The position numbers and the translations under genes are program-made. A model generated the notes under the pieces. That model was not told the origin of the DNA. It worked only from the letters and a program-made list of their open reading frames with translations, and did not search any database. Of a stretch of DNA of 64,000 bases, positions 42,119 through 51,414 are shown piece after piece. Each line of letters starts with the position of its first letter. Within the stretch, counting starts at the first letter, position 1. This stretch comes from Clostridia bacterium (GTDB lineage: Bacteria > Bacillota > Clostridia > Oscillospirales > Acutalibacteraceae): assembly GCA_017513525.1 (NCBI GenBank), contig JAFXFC010000048.1, forward strand, positions 140,934 through 204,933, read 5' to 3'.

Positions 42119-43744
42119 ATGCCATGGTATGATGAGGCTATATTTTATCATATTTATCCGTTGGGGCTGACAGGTGCACCAAAACTAAATTCTTATGGAG
42201 AGCCTGTGCCTCGTTTGAATACATTGCTTCCATGGATTTCTCATATTAAAAAAATCGGATGTAATGCACTTTACATCGGCCCGCTTTTTGAATCAGTAGG
42301 ACACGGATATGAAACAACGGATTATAAAAAATTAGACTCCAGACTCGGAACAAATGATGATCTCAAAAATTTTGTGTCAGAATGTCACAAACACGGAATT
42401 CGAGTAGTTTTAGACGGTGTGTTTAATCATACAGGCCGTGATTTCTTTGCGTTTCAGGATATTAAACAAAATCGCGAAAATTCACGATATAAAGATTGGT
42501 ATTGTAATGTAAACTTTTATGGAAACAACTCCTTTGGTGACGGTTTCTCTTATGAAAATTGGGGAGGTTTCGACCTTCTTGCAAAATTAAATCAGCATAA
42601 TCCTGATGTCATAGACTATATTTGTGATGTGGTTCGCTTCTGGGTAAGCGAGTTTGATATTGACGGAATCCGTCTTGATGCTGCAGATGTTATGGACTTT
42701 AATTATATGAAAGCTCTTCGTCATGTTGCAAATGAAGTCAAACCTGACTTCTGGCTTATGGGTGAAGTTATCCATGGTAACTATTCACGCTGGGCAAATG
42801 ACGGAACTCTTCATTCAGTCACAAACTATATGCTTCATAAGGCCTTGTATTCCGCCCATAACGACCATAATTATTTTGAAATAGCCCATACAATCAAGTA
42901 TGTAAGCGGCATGGCGGGTAATCGTCTGAAACTTTATACCTTTGTTGATAACCATGATGTTGAACGCATTTACACAAAGCTTACTAACAAAGCTCATTTT
43001 GTGCCAGTGCATGTTATGCTTTATACTTTACCCGGAATTCCGTCAATCTATTACGGTTCAGAATTCGGAATCGAAGGCAAAAAAGACCGTTTTTCAGATG
43101 ACTCCTTGAGACCTGCGTTAAATTATGAGGATTATAAGGATGCAGCAAAAAGCAATCCCTTAACAAAGCTTATTGCAGCGCTTGGCAAGATTCGTCAGAA
43201 TACACCTGCTCTTTGTTACGGTGATTACAAGGAGCTGGAGCTTCAGACTACTTATTTTTCATATGAAAGAACTCTTGACGGCAAGTCTGTAATTATAACA
43301 GTCAACAATGGGAATAATGATGTAAATATGTGTCTTGCCTGTGGAGATACCAAAGAATATGTCGGTGCACTGACGGGAGAACGTGTATGTGTAATTAACG
43401 GACAAGTTCAGGTATGTGTACCTTCAGATTCCGGCGAAATCTGGATTCCTGCAGAGCTTTACGGTGAAAGTATTGAACCGATTAATACAGTGGAAATTAA
43501 GAAAACACCTAAATCTATAAATATTGTTGCAGAGTCAGAGATGCCGGAGCCTGTAAAAGTACAGCAAGAAAAAGTAGTCATAGACCTCAGTAAACGATAT
43601 GATGACATGTCTGTCGAAGAGCTTCAGGCTGCAATTCTTGAAAAAATGAAACACAACGGTCCGGTAACTGATTATATGTTAGGAACAGTGCGAGAAAATA
43701 CACATCACGGTTCATTAGTTACTTGGGTCAAAAGCTTTAACTAA
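42119..43744 (+). CDS. Alpha-amylase family glycosidase, GH13
   Basis: A cytoplasmic 541-residue GH13 enzyme. The four conserved regions are visible: DGVFNHTG (region I), GIRLDAADV with the nucleophile Asp (region II), MGEVIHG with the acid/base Glu (region III) and FVDNHDVERI (region IV). It fits maltodextrin-acting neopullulanase or maltogenic-type subfamilies. The last about 90 residues, after the beta-sandwich, form an unusual tail with DDMSVEELQAAILEKMKHNG. The start follows AGGAGG. Confidence 0.9.
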   Translation: MPWYDEAIFYHIYPLGLTGAPKLNSYGEPVPRLNTLLPWISHIKKIGCNALYIGPLFESVGHGYETTDYKKLDSRLGTNDDLKNFVSECHKHGIRVVLDGVFNHTGRDFFAFQDIKQNRENSRYKDWYCNVNFYGNNSFGDGFSYENWGGFDLLAKLNQHNPDVIDYICDVVRFWVSEFDIDGIRLDAADVMDFNYMKALRHVANEVKPDFWLMGEVIHGNYSRWANDGTLHSVTNYMLHKALYSAHNDHNYFEIAHTIKYVSGMAGNRLKLYTFVDNHDVERIYTKLTNKAHFVPVHVMLYTLPGIPSIYYGSEFGIEGKKDRFSDDSLRPALNYEDYKDAAKSNPLTKLIAALGKIRQNTPALCYGDYKELELQTTYFSYERTLDGKSVIITVNNGNNDVNMCLACGDTKEYVGALTGERVCVINGQVQVCVPSDSGEIWIPAELYGESIEPINTVEIKKTPKSINIVAESEMPEPVKVQQEKVVIDLSKRYDDMSVEELQAAILEKMKHNGPVTDYMLGTVRENTHHGSLVTWVKSFN

Positions 43745-43834
43745 ATAATTTCAGTGAATGAACGACATTTATAATGTTTTATTACAAAATAGAACAATTT
43801 AAACAAAATATATTACAAAAAATTACAAATATGC

Positions 43835-43863
43835 TTGTTTTTCTATATTCATTATGTTATAAT
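43835..43863 (+). promoter_or_regulatory. Distal promoter of the polysaccharide locus
   Basis: TTGTTT (43835-43840), 17 bases, TATAAT (43858-43863). Transcription would begin at about 43870, inside the hairpin that follows. Confidence 0.6.
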
Positions 43864-43910
43864 ACAATCAATTGTGATTAACGCAATTGATTGTATTTTA
43901 TTTTTTTTAT
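43861..43910 (+). terminator. Hairpin with T tract at the head of the polysaccharide locus
   Basis: A perfect 14-bp stem (43861-43874 with 43884-43897), loop TGATTAACG, followed by TTATTTTTTTTATT. It lies 117 bases after the amylase stop and 71 bases before the first glycosyltransferase. Confidence 0.75.
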
Positions 43911-43916
43911 TCTGAT

Positions 43917-43944
43917 TTGTTTTAACTATTCAATTCGCTAAAAT
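43917..43944 (+). promoter_or_regulatory. Proximal promoter of the polysaccharide locus
   Basis: TTGTTT (43917-43922), 16 bases, TAAAAT (43939-43944), downstream of the hairpin and 37 bases before the first gene. Confidence 0.5.
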
Positions 43945-43980
43945 AAAAGTATGTGACTTCAGAAATATTAGGAGTTTTTT

Positions 43981-44802
43981 ATGGAAAATTACAGCGTTTT
44001 AATGTCAGTTTACAATGGAGAGAAACCAGAGTATTTACTTCAAAGCATAGAAAGTATTTTTTCGCAAACTATACCAACAAATGATTTTGTTTTGGTGTGT
44101 GACGGTCCGCTGACAGAGGAATTAAATTCACTTATCACAGAATTTGAACAAAAATATGAAGAAAAGTTTAATGTAGTGAGATTTAAAAACAACAGGGGAT
44201 TAGGCCCGGCTCTTAATGACGGCTTAAGACTTTGCAAAAACAGACTTGTGGCTCGTATGGATTCTGACGATATTGCTCCGGAATACCGCTGTGAAATGCA
44301 ACTTAAGGCATTTTCAGATGAGCCTCAATTGTCCATAGTCGGAGGTGCAATTGAGGAATTCGCTTGTTGCACCAATAATATTATATCTAAAAAAAATATG
44401 CCGCTGAATCATGAAGACATTCTTAATTATTCCAAAAAGAGATGTCCGTTTAATCATCCGACCGTTATGTATGACAAAGATGTTGTTTTGGCAAACGGAG
44501 GCTATCCTGATATTCTGCTTCATGAAGACTATGCATTATGGGTAAAATTACTTCAAAACGGGGTAATTTCGCGTAATCTTCCCGACAATCTCTGTTTTAT
44601 GCGTGTTGACAGCGGTCTTTACGGACGCAGAGGCGGATTGAATTATCTTAAAATTGCTTATAAATTCAGATGGCACTTATACAGGACAGGTTTTTGCAGC
44701 TTTTTCCAGGCCATTTATACAATTTTTGCATTAACTGCTGTTTGTCTTGTTCCCACATCACTCAGAGAATTTATATATAAAAAAGTTCTGAGATCAGAAT
44801 AA
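43981..44802 (+). CDS. Family 2 glycosyltransferase
   Basis: A 273-residue GT-A-fold transferase. The start SVLMSVYNGEKPEYLLQSIESIFSQT is typical for GT2 enzymes of capsule and amylovoran loci. The metal-binding DxD is RMDSDDIAP near residue 93, and HEDYALWVKLLQNG is the acceptor-site ED motif. A C-terminal hydrophobic segment (about 236-255) may associate with the membrane. It is the first gene of the polysaccharide locus. Confidence 0.88.
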   Translation: MENYSVLMSVYNGEKPEYLLQSIESIFSQTIPTNDFVLVCDGPLTEELNSLITEFEQKYEEKFNVVRFKNNRGLGPALNDGLRLCKNRLVARMDSDDIAPEYRCEMQLKAFSDEPQLSIVGGAIEEFACCTNNIISKKNMPLNHEDILNYSKKRCPFNHPTVMYDKDVVLANGGYPDILLHEDYALWVKLLQNGVISRNLPDNLCFMRVDSGLYGRRGGLNYLKIAYKFRWHLYRTGFCSFFQAIYTIFALTAVCLVPTSLREFIYKKVLRSE

Positions 44803-44820
44803 AAGTAAGGAGTAATATTT

Positions 44821-46005
44821 TTGCTTACCAAAAAAGATATTTTCGCTAAAAGTTCATTTATAGCATGGGCAATAGCGGTGGGAGCGTATTTTTTTCAATT
44901 TCCGTTTTCTAAACTTTCTTCGCTTATTTTACCGTTTTTGTTCATTTATATAGCTTTACAAATTCCCAACATAAAAATTCCTAAAAATAAAGTTTATTTG
45001 TCACTGTTAGCATTATTTGTGGTGTTTATGTGTTTCCAGGGGATCCGAGCGATTGTCTTGGGGATTTCATTCAGCAGAATATTGCGTTTTGCGGCAATAT
45101 TGACTGTAATACCTTTTTCCTGTTTTATTAAGGATGAAAACTTTAATCAGAAAAAAGAATTATTCCTTAATCTTGCAATGATTAAAAGTATTATTCTGAT
45201 ATTTATCGGAACAATAATTGTTCATGACGGTGATTTCAGAGTATTCAGGGATTGGGCTTACTCATTCGGGCTTGGTGATATTTATTTCCTGAATAGATTT
45301 ATACCGAAGGTTCAGGTTCACGGCAACGCACTTTTAGTAATTGCTTTTATGCTTGATTGTTTAAGTGATAAAAAAATTACCAAGAGAAAAATTCTTCTGT
45401 TATTAGGTGTACTGGTTGCAGGCAATTTTGCTTTTATTCTTGCACTTCTTGCATTTATTGCATGGCAAGCCGGTACTTTTGCAATAAAATTAGCAAAAAG
45501 AAATAAATATGTGAAATACATTTCAATAGCAGTAATTATTATTGCTGTTGCAGTGCTTGTGCCGTATTTTATTTCAAAAATAGTAGAAAAAGCTGCGACT
45601 TCCAATGCTGTAAGACTGGAACAAGCTAAAGTTTTTCTTGATGCTAATCCATTCATCGGAGACGGGCTCGGCTGTTGGGTCACTGCACAGACAGAGCATT
45701 TAAGTTATAACGGTGAAATTTATTTTGAATTACAAACGCTTTACATTTTCAAACAAGTCGGAATTATAACGCTGTTACTTTTTTATGCAGTAACACTGAT
45801 TCCTATGTATTATGCGGGCAAGAATAGATTTATTTTCTATCTCATATATCTTTTCTTCAGTTTCTGGAATCCGTATTGTTTCGATGTAACGCAAATAATT
45901 ACAATAATTCTTGCGATCAACATATCGCAATTAGGAGAAGTAAATGATAAAATCGCTTATTACAGTATACCATCCGGGTTGCTGCGTCAAAGAAAACATT
46001 CGTAA
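44821..46005 (+). CDS. O-antigen polymerase/ligase-like membrane protein (Wzy-type)
   Basis: A 394-residue protein with about ten transmembrane helices and a periplasm-facing loop containing AVRLEQAKVFLDANPFIGDGLGCWV, the NPxxGxGxG-like signature of Wzy and WaaL proteins. It presumably polymerises repeat units flipped by the Wzx protein encoded later. The start is TTG at 44821 behind AAGGAG. Its 3' end overlaps the next gene by 62 bases. Confidence 0.8.
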   Translation: MLTKKDIFAKSSFIAWAIAVGAYFFQFPFSKLSSLILPFLFIYIALQIPNIKIPKNKVYLSLLALFVVFMCFQGIRAIVLGISFSRILRFAAILTVIPFSCFIKDENFNQKKELFLNLAMIKSIILIFIGTIIVHDGDFRVFRDWAYSFGLGDIYFLNRFIPKVQVHGNALLVIAFMLDCLSDKKITKRKILLLLGVLVAGNFAFILALLAFIAWQAGTFAIKLAKRNKYVKYISIAVIIIAVAVLVPYFISKIVEKAATSNAVRLEQAKVFLDANPFIGDGLGCWVTAQTEHLSYNGEIYFELQTLYIFKQVGIITLLLFYAVTLIPMYYAGKNRFIFYLIYLFFSFWNPYCFDVTQIITIILAINISQLGEVNDKIAYYSIPSGLLRQRKHS

Positions 46006-46804
46006 TATTGCACTTCAAACAGATGAAGTTTATATTTGCGACAACAGTCCTCAAAAAAGTGAAGAGCTTTGTGACTTTAATATTGACAATAAGATAAATT
46101 ATATCTGGTTTGGTGAAAACTTAGGTTTATCAAAGGCTTTTAATAAAGTTCTTCTGGAACAAAGCTTTAATGACGATGACTATATTATTTTCTTTGATCA
46201 GGATTCCAGCATTTCCGAAGGTCATATCCAAAAACTTATCAGTGAATTTGAAGCATTAGAAGAGCAGGGAGAACAAATAGGTTGCATTGCTCCGGTATTT
46301 TTTAATACCAGCAATAATACAGTTGAAAGCCCTCGCGCAAAAACACCTTTAAATGAGCATTCTTTCAAAGTTGCAAGTGTAATAACTTCATCAATGCTTT
46401 GTAAATACAAAGATATAAAAGCGATAAATTTCTGGAATGAACGTGTTTTTCTTGATATGGCAGACTGGGATATATCATGGCGTCTTCAGGAAAGCGGAAA
46501 AATTTGTGTAATGACAGATGCTGTTACTCTCAAGCACAGTCTCGGCGAAGGTGAAAAAAAGGTCGGTCCGCTGAAGATCAGGGTAGGCAGTGCATTCCGT
46601 GAGTATTATCAGACCAGAGAATGTTTATATCTTCTCACAAAGAAATATACACCGCTTAAATTTAAGATACGGTTTTTGGCCATGCTTTCCGTTCGTCCTG
46701 TCATTCATTTATTGTTTTTGAACAATCGTAAAGCAAGGTTAAAATATATAATTAAAGGTATTAAAGATTTTTTCTGTAAAAAAACAGGAGAATTGAAATT
46801 ATAA
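45944..46804 (+). CDS. Family 2 glycosyltransferase, rhamnosyltransferase-like
   Basis: A 286-residue GT2 enzyme of the RfbF/WbbL type: SLITVYHPGCCVKENI, then ICDNSPQKS, IWFGENLGLSKAFNKVL, FFDQDSSI (DxD equivalent) and DMADWDISWRLQESG. The pattern NxGxxxAxN is typical of dTDP-rhamnose users, matching rmlABDC immediately downstream. The ATG follows TTAGGAGAAGTAA and lies inside the end of the polymerase gene. Confidence 0.85.
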   Translation: MIKSLITVYHPGCCVKENIRNIALQTDEVYICDNSPQKSEELCDFNIDNKINYIWFGENLGLSKAFNKVLLEQSFNDDDYIIFFDQDSSISEGHIQKLISEFEALEEQGEQIGCIAPVFFNTSNNTVESPRAKTPLNEHSFKVASVITSSMLCKYKDIKAINFWNERVFLDMADWDISWRLQESGKICVMTDAVTLKHSLGEGEKKVGPLKIRVGSAFREYYQTRECLYLLTKKYTPLKFKIRFLAMLSVRPVIHLLFLNNRKARLKYIIKGIKDFFCKKTGELKL

Positions 46805-46819
46805 AGGAGGTCACTCAAT

Positions 46820-47716
46820 ATGAAAGGTATCATACTCGCCGGAGGCTCCGGAACAAGACTTTATCCGCTTACAAAGGTAACTTCCAAACAGCTTCTTCCG
46901 ATTTATGATAAACCCATGATTTATTATCCGATGTCTGTTCTTATGAACGCAGGTATACGCGATATTTTAATTATTTCGACACCGCAGGACACCCCACGCT
47001 TTCAGGAGCTTTTAGGTGACGGTCATCAGTTTGGTGTTGAGCTTTCATATGCTGTTCAGCCTTCTCCCGACGGACTTGCCCAGGCTTTTATCATTGGTGA
47101 AGAATTTATCCGAGATGACTCAGTTGCTATGGTGCTCGGTGATAATATCTTTGCCGGTCACGGACTTAAAAAACGTCTTAAAGCTGCAGTTCAGAATGCA
47201 GAGAGTGGAAACGGCGCAACTGTCTTCGGTTATTATGTTGACGATCCCGAGCGCTTCGGAATTGTTGAATTTGATAAAGACGGAAGAGCAATTTCAATTG
47301 AGGAAAAACCTGCTAAACCTAAAAGCAATTATTGTGTTACAGGTCTTTATTTCTATGATAACCGTGTTGTTGAATATGCAAAAAATCTTAAGCCCTCACC
47401 GAGAGGTGAGCTTGAAATTACTGACCTTAACAGAATTTATCTTGATAACGGCGAACTTAATGTTGAGCTTCTCGGTCAGGGCTTTACATGGCTTGACACA
47501 GGAACTCATGAAAGCCTCGTTGAAGCAACTAACTTTGTTAAGACAGTTGAAACACATCAACATAGAAAAATTGCATGTCTTGAAGAAATTGCCTATCTCA
47601 ACGGTTGGATAACTGAAGACGATGTTCTTGAGGTCTATGAGGTATTAAAGAAAAATCAGTACGGACAATACCTTAAGGATGTCCTTGACGGAAAATATAT
47701 TGATGTATTACATTAA
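46820..47716 (+). CDS. rmlA: Glucose-1-phosphate thymidylyltransferase
   Basis: A 298-residue nucleotidyltransferase, first step of dTDP-sugar synthesis: dTTP plus glucose-1-phosphate to dTDP-glucose. The signature [16 protein letters not shown] is at residues 3-18, followed by [26 protein letters not shown] and [14 protein letters not shown]. It matches the common RmlA length. AAAGGAGG precedes the start. Order here is rmlA-rmlB-rmlD-rmlC. Confidence 0.97.
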   Translation: MKGIILAGGSGTRLYPLTKVTSKQLLPIYDKPMIYYPMSVLMNAGIRDILIISTPQDTPRFQELLGDGHQFGVELSYAVQPSPDGLAQAFIIGEEFIRDDSVAMVLGDNIFAGHGLKKRLKAAVQNAESGNGATVFGYYVDDPERFGIVEFDKDGRAISIEEKPAKPKSNYCVTGLYFYDNRVVEYAKNLKPSPRGELEITDLNRIYLDNGELNVELLGQGFTWLDTGTHESLVEATNFVKTVETHQHRKIACLEEIAYLNGWITEDDVLEVYEVLKKNQYGQYLKDVLDGKYIDVLH

Positions 47717-47735
47717 TTTTTAAGGAGATATTTAT

Positions 47736-48755
47736 ATGACTATTATTGTTACCGGCGGTGCCGGCTTCATTGGTGCCAATTTCGTGTTTCATATGCTTGG
47801 CAAATATCCCGATTACCGCATAGTTTGCCTCGATAAACTTACATATGCAGGTAATCTTTCAACTTTGGCTCCTGTTATGGATAACCCCAATTTCCGTTTT
47901 GTAAAAGCGGATATCTGTGACAGAGACGCAGTTTATAAGCTTTTTGAAGAAGAAAAGCCTGACATTGTTGTTAACTTTGCCGCTGAAAGTCATGTTGACC
48001 GTTCTATTGAGGATCCCGGCATTTTCCTTCAGACAAATATTCTGGGAACAGGTGTTCTTATGGATGCCTGCCGTAAATACGGAATTACCCGATATCATCA
48101 GGTATCAACCGACGAAGTTTACGGTGATCTTCCTCTTGACAGACCTGACCTCTTCTTTACAGAAGAAACACCTATTCACACTTCATCTCCCTATTCCAGC
48201 TCAAAAGCAGGTGCCGATTTATTAGTTTTATCATATCACCGTACTTTCGGACTTCCTGTTACTATAAGCCGTTGCTCAAATAACTACGGTCCTTATCATT
48301 TCCCGGAAAAGCTTATCCCTCTTATGATAGCTAATGCGCTTAATGATAAACCGCTTCCTGTTTACGGTGAAGGACTTAATGTCCGTGATTGGCTTTATGT
48401 TGAAGATCATTGTAAAGCTATTGATCTTATTATTCATAAGGGTAAGGTCGGAGAGGTCTACAATATCGGTGGACATAATGAAATGAAGAATATTGATATT
48501 GTTAAGATCATCTGTAAGGCCCTTGATAAGCCGGAGTCTCTTATTACATATGTCACAGACCGTAAAGGCCATGATATGCGCTATGCTATCGACCCGACAA
48601 AGATACACAATGAACTTGGCTGGCTCCCCGAAACAATGTTCGCTGACGGTATTCAGAAGACCATTAAGTGGTATCTTGATAACAAGGAATGGTGGGAAAC
48701 CATAATTTCAGGAGAATACCAGAACTATTACGACAAAATGTACTCTAACAGATAA
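47736..48755 (+). CDS. rmlB: dTDP-glucose 4,6-dehydratase
   Basis: A 339-residue extended SDR enzyme making dTDP-4-keto-6-deoxyglucose. The NAD-binding motif is VTGGAGFIGANF, the catalytic set is STDEVYGDL and YSSSKAGAD (YxxxK), and ISRCSNNYGPYHFPEKLIP is the family fingerprint. Its product can feed both RmlC/RmlD for rhamnose and the sugar aminotransferase at the end of this locus. Confidence 0.97.
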   Translation: MTIIVTGGAGFIGANFVFHMLGKYPDYRIVCLDKLTYAGNLSTLAPVMDNPNFRFVKADICDRDAVYKLFEEEKPDIVVNFAAESHVDRSIEDPGIFLQTNILGTGVLMDACRKYGITRYHQVSTDEVYGDLPLDRPDLFFTEETPIHTSSPYSSSKAGADLLVLSYHRTFGLPVTISRCSNNYGPYHFPEKLIPLMIANALNDKPLPVYGEGLNVRDWLYVEDHCKAIDLIIHKGKVGEVYNIGGHNEMKNIDIVKIICKALDKPESLITYVTDRKGHDMRYAIDPTKIHNELGWLPETMFADGIQKTIKWYLDNKEWWETIISGEYQNYYDKMYSNR

Positions 48756-48766
48756 AGAGGATTTTT

Positions 48767-49681
48767 ATGAAAGTTTTCGTTACAGGTGTCTGCGGTCAGT
48801 TAGGTCATGATGTATTAAATGAATTATCTGCCCGTGGCCATGAAGGCGTGGGCAGTGATATTCACACTGTTTACAGCGGAGTTTCTGATAATTCCGCTGT
48901 CTTGTCTATGCCTTATGTTTCTTTAGATATTACCGATGCTGTCGCAGTAAAAAATGTACTTGCAGAAATAAATCCCGATGTAGTAATACATTGTGCAGCA
49001 TGGACTGCTGTGGATCTTGCTGAAGATGAAGAAAATATTCCTAAGGTTCGTGCTATTAATGCAGACGGAACACGAAATATAGCAGAAGCTTGCAAAGAGC
49101 TTGACTGTAAAATGATATATATCAGTACTGACTATGTTTTCGACGGACAGGGAACTGTTCCTTGGAAGCCCGACTGCAAGGACTATGCTCCGTTGAGTGT
49201 TTACGGTAAAACAAAGCTCGAAGGAGAATTTGCAGTCAGTAGCATCTTAGATAAATATTTTATTGTAAGAATAGCTTGGGTATTCGGAACGAACGGTAAA
49301 AACTTTATCAAGACAATGCTGAATGTAGGCAAAAAATATGACACAGTACGTGTTGTATCAGATCAGATTGGTACACCGACATACACATACGACCTTTCCC
49401 GTTTACTTATTGATATGGCTGAAACTGAAAAATACGGTTATTATCATGCTACCAACGAAGGCGGATATATCAGCTGGTATGATTTTACCTGTGAAATTTT
49501 CCGTCAGGCAGGATACAAAACTAATGTTATACCGGTTACAACAGAGGAATATGGTCTTTCTAAGGCAGCAAGGCCCTTTAACAGCCGTCTTGATAAGAGT
49601 AAGCTTATTGAAAACGGTTTTGAGCCTTTGCCTATATGGAAAGATGCCTTAGCCCGCTATTTAAAAGAAATTGAGGATTAA
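48767..49681 (+). CDS. rmlD: dTDP-4-dehydrorhamnose reductase
   Basis: A 304-residue SDR that performs the last reduction to dTDP-L-rhamnose. VFVTGVCGQLGHDVLNEL is the nucleotide-binding start, DYVFDGQGTVPW and SVYGKTKLEGE (YxxxK) form the active site, and RPFNSRLDKSKL is the family C-terminal motif. It ends one base before rmlC begins. Confidence 0.97.
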   Translation: MKVFVTGVCGQLGHDVLNELSARGHEGVGSDIHTVYSGVSDNSAVLSMPYVSLDITDAVAVKNVLAEINPDVVIHCAAWTAVDLAEDEENIPKVRAINADGTRNIAEACKELDCKMIYISTDYVFDGQGTVPWKPDCKDYAPLSVYGKTKLEGEFAVSSILDKYFIVRIAWVFGTNGKNFIKTMLNVGKKYDTVRVVSDQIGTPTYTYDLSRLLIDMAETEKYGYYHATNEGGYISWYDFTCEIFRQAGYKTNVIPVTTEEYGLSKAARPFNSRLDKSKLIENGFEPLPIWKDALARYLKEIED

Positions 49682-49682
49682 T

Positions 49683-50285
49683 ATGGGACAGATTAAAGTT
49701 ACAAAATGTCCGATTGAAGGACTTTATATTATTGAACCCGCAGTTCACGGGGACTCCAGAGGTTATTTTACAGAAACATACAATCAGCGTGATATGGCAG
49801 AAGCCGGACTTAATATGGTTTTTGTTCAGGATAATCAGAGTATGTCTGTAAAAGGTGTTCTCAGAGGATTACACTTTCAGAAGGAATATCCGCAAGGAAA
49901 GCTTGTCCGTGTTATTAAAGGCCGCGTGTTTGATGTAGCAGTCGATCTCAGAAAGGGAAGTGCTACTTACGGTAAATGGTACGGAATTGAGCTTACTGAA
50001 GAAAATAAGAAGCAGTTCTATATTTCTGAGGGCTTTGCACACGGTTTTTTGGTTCTTTCCGAAACTGCTGAGTTCTGCTATAAGGTTACTGATTTCTATC
50101 ACCCAGGTGATGAGGGCGGACTTGCATGGAATGACCCCGAAATCGGAATTGAGTGGCCTGAACTTGAAGGAGTTTATAACGGCACCGCGTCAGCTGATGG
50201 CTATACTCTTCTTGACGGAACTCCGCTTATATTGTCTGAAAAGGATCAGAAATGGGATGGAATTAAAAATACATTCAGTTTTTAA
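49683..50285 (+). CDS. rmlC: dTDP-4-dehydrorhamnose 3,5-epimerase
   Basis: A 200-residue cupin. The family fingerprint is GYFTETYNQRDM, FVQDNQSMSVKGVLRGLHFQ with the catalytic His, GRVFDVAVDLRKGSATYGKW and FYISEGFAHGFLVLSE. The ATG at 49683 gives the normal family N-terminus; an upstream TTG would overlap rmlD by 11 bases. Confidence 0.97.
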   Translation: MGQIKVTKCPIEGLYIIEPAVHGDSRGYFTETYNQRDMAEAGLNMVFVQDNQSMSVKGVLRGLHFQKEYPQGKLVRVIKGRVFDVAVDLRKGSATYGKWYGIELTEENKKQFYISEGFAHGFLVLSETAEFCYKVTDFYHPGDEGGLAWNDPEIGIEWPELEGVYNGTASADGYTLLDGTPLILSEKDQKWDGIKNTFSF

Positions 50286-50305
50286 TTAGAAAAGAGGATC
50301 TTCTA

Positions 50306-51382
50306 ATGAAAGAAAAAATATTATATTTGTCACATATTGATTGGAATTGGATTAAACAAAGACCTCAGTTTATTGCAGAGGGCTTAAGAGCGTATTTTGA
50401 TGTTTCTGTTCTTTTTATGTTTCAGGTAAGAAATAGAAAAAGTTTACAAAAACGTTCATACCGAAAAGAGAATGCTAAACCATTCTTTCTTATTCCTTTT
50501 GCAGGTCGTATTGCGATCATAAGTAAAATTAATAAGATTTTTTCTTCCATACAGTTTTGGTATCATTTAAAAAAAGAAAAACCTCAGTACATATATGTTA
50601 CATATCCGTTACAAGATGAATTTTTACCTGTAAACAGTGGCTGTAAGATAATATATGATTGTATGGACAATTATACTGCACTTTGTCCCGAAGGTATGAC
50701 TAAAAAGATATTTACTTTAGAAAATTCTCTTGTAAATAAAGCAGATTATATATTGGTTTCCAGTAACAATCTGAAACAGAAGCTTTGTAAACTTTATGGT
50801 GATTTTATTGAAAGCAAGATAGTTTTGGTAAGAAACGGTTACAATGGAAGTATTCTTGATGTTGAACCTGAAATTCAGAAAAATAAGAATGAATTTACTA
50901 TTTCTTATATTGGCACTGTTGGAAAATGGTTTGATTTTGATATGCTCGCAAAAAGTTTAGACGATTTTCCCAACCTGAATTACAGGATAATAGGTCCTAT
51001 AGATACTGAAGTCATAAATCACAGCAGAATAGAGTATGTCGGTACAGTTGAACACAGTAAATTATATGATAAAATAAAAGATACCGATTGTTTGATCATG
51101 CCATTCGTTCTTAATGAGATAGTTGAGGCTGTAGATCCTGTAAAGCTCTATGAGTATATAAACTACAATATGAATATTTTATGTGTAAAATATGATGAGG
51201 TTGAACGTTTTGAACCATTCGTTCATTTTTATACTGATTATGAATCTTTCAAAAATGAGATATCAGAACTAATGAATGACAGTCATGTGAAGTATGATGC
51301 TGCTACAAGAAAAGAATTTTTGGAAACAAATGGATGGAAAGCCAGAGTTGAAACAATAGAGCAACTCATACATTCAAATTAA
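50306..51382 (+). CDS. Glycosyltransferase, TuaH-like GT-B
   Basis: A 358-residue protein starting ILYLSHIDWNWIKQRPQFIAEGL, characteristic of the TuaH-like glycosyltransferase group. The C-terminal GT-B half includes TISYIGTVGKWFDFDMLAKS and a distal DPVKLYEYINYNMNIL, matching the nucleotide-sugar-binding E(x7)E region in layout. Substrate unknown. Confidence 0.82.
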   Translation: MKEKILYLSHIDWNWIKQRPQFIAEGLRAYFDVSVLFMFQVRNRKSLQKRSYRKENAKPFFLIPFAGRIAIISKINKIFSSIQFWYHLKKEKPQYIYVTYPLQDEFLPVNSGCKIIYDCMDNYTALCPEGMTKKIFTLENSLVNKADYILVSSNNLKQKLCKLYGDFIESKIVLVRNGYNGSILDVEPEIQKNKNEFTISYIGTVGKWFDFDMLAKSLDDFPNLNYRIIGPIDTEVINHSRIEYVGTVEHSKLYDKIKDTDCLIMPFVLNEIVEAVDPVKLYEYINYNMNILCVKYDEVERFEPFVHFYTDYESFKNEISELMNDSHVKYDAATRKEFLETNGWKARVETIEQLIHSN

Positions 51383-51414
51383 GGAGGAAATCTGAGATAT
51401 CAGATATAGTTAAT

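Noticed and set aside
47016..47612. 198-codon frame overlapping rmlA
   Set aside because: It is a +1 shadow frame of rmlA, whose protein is strongly conserved.
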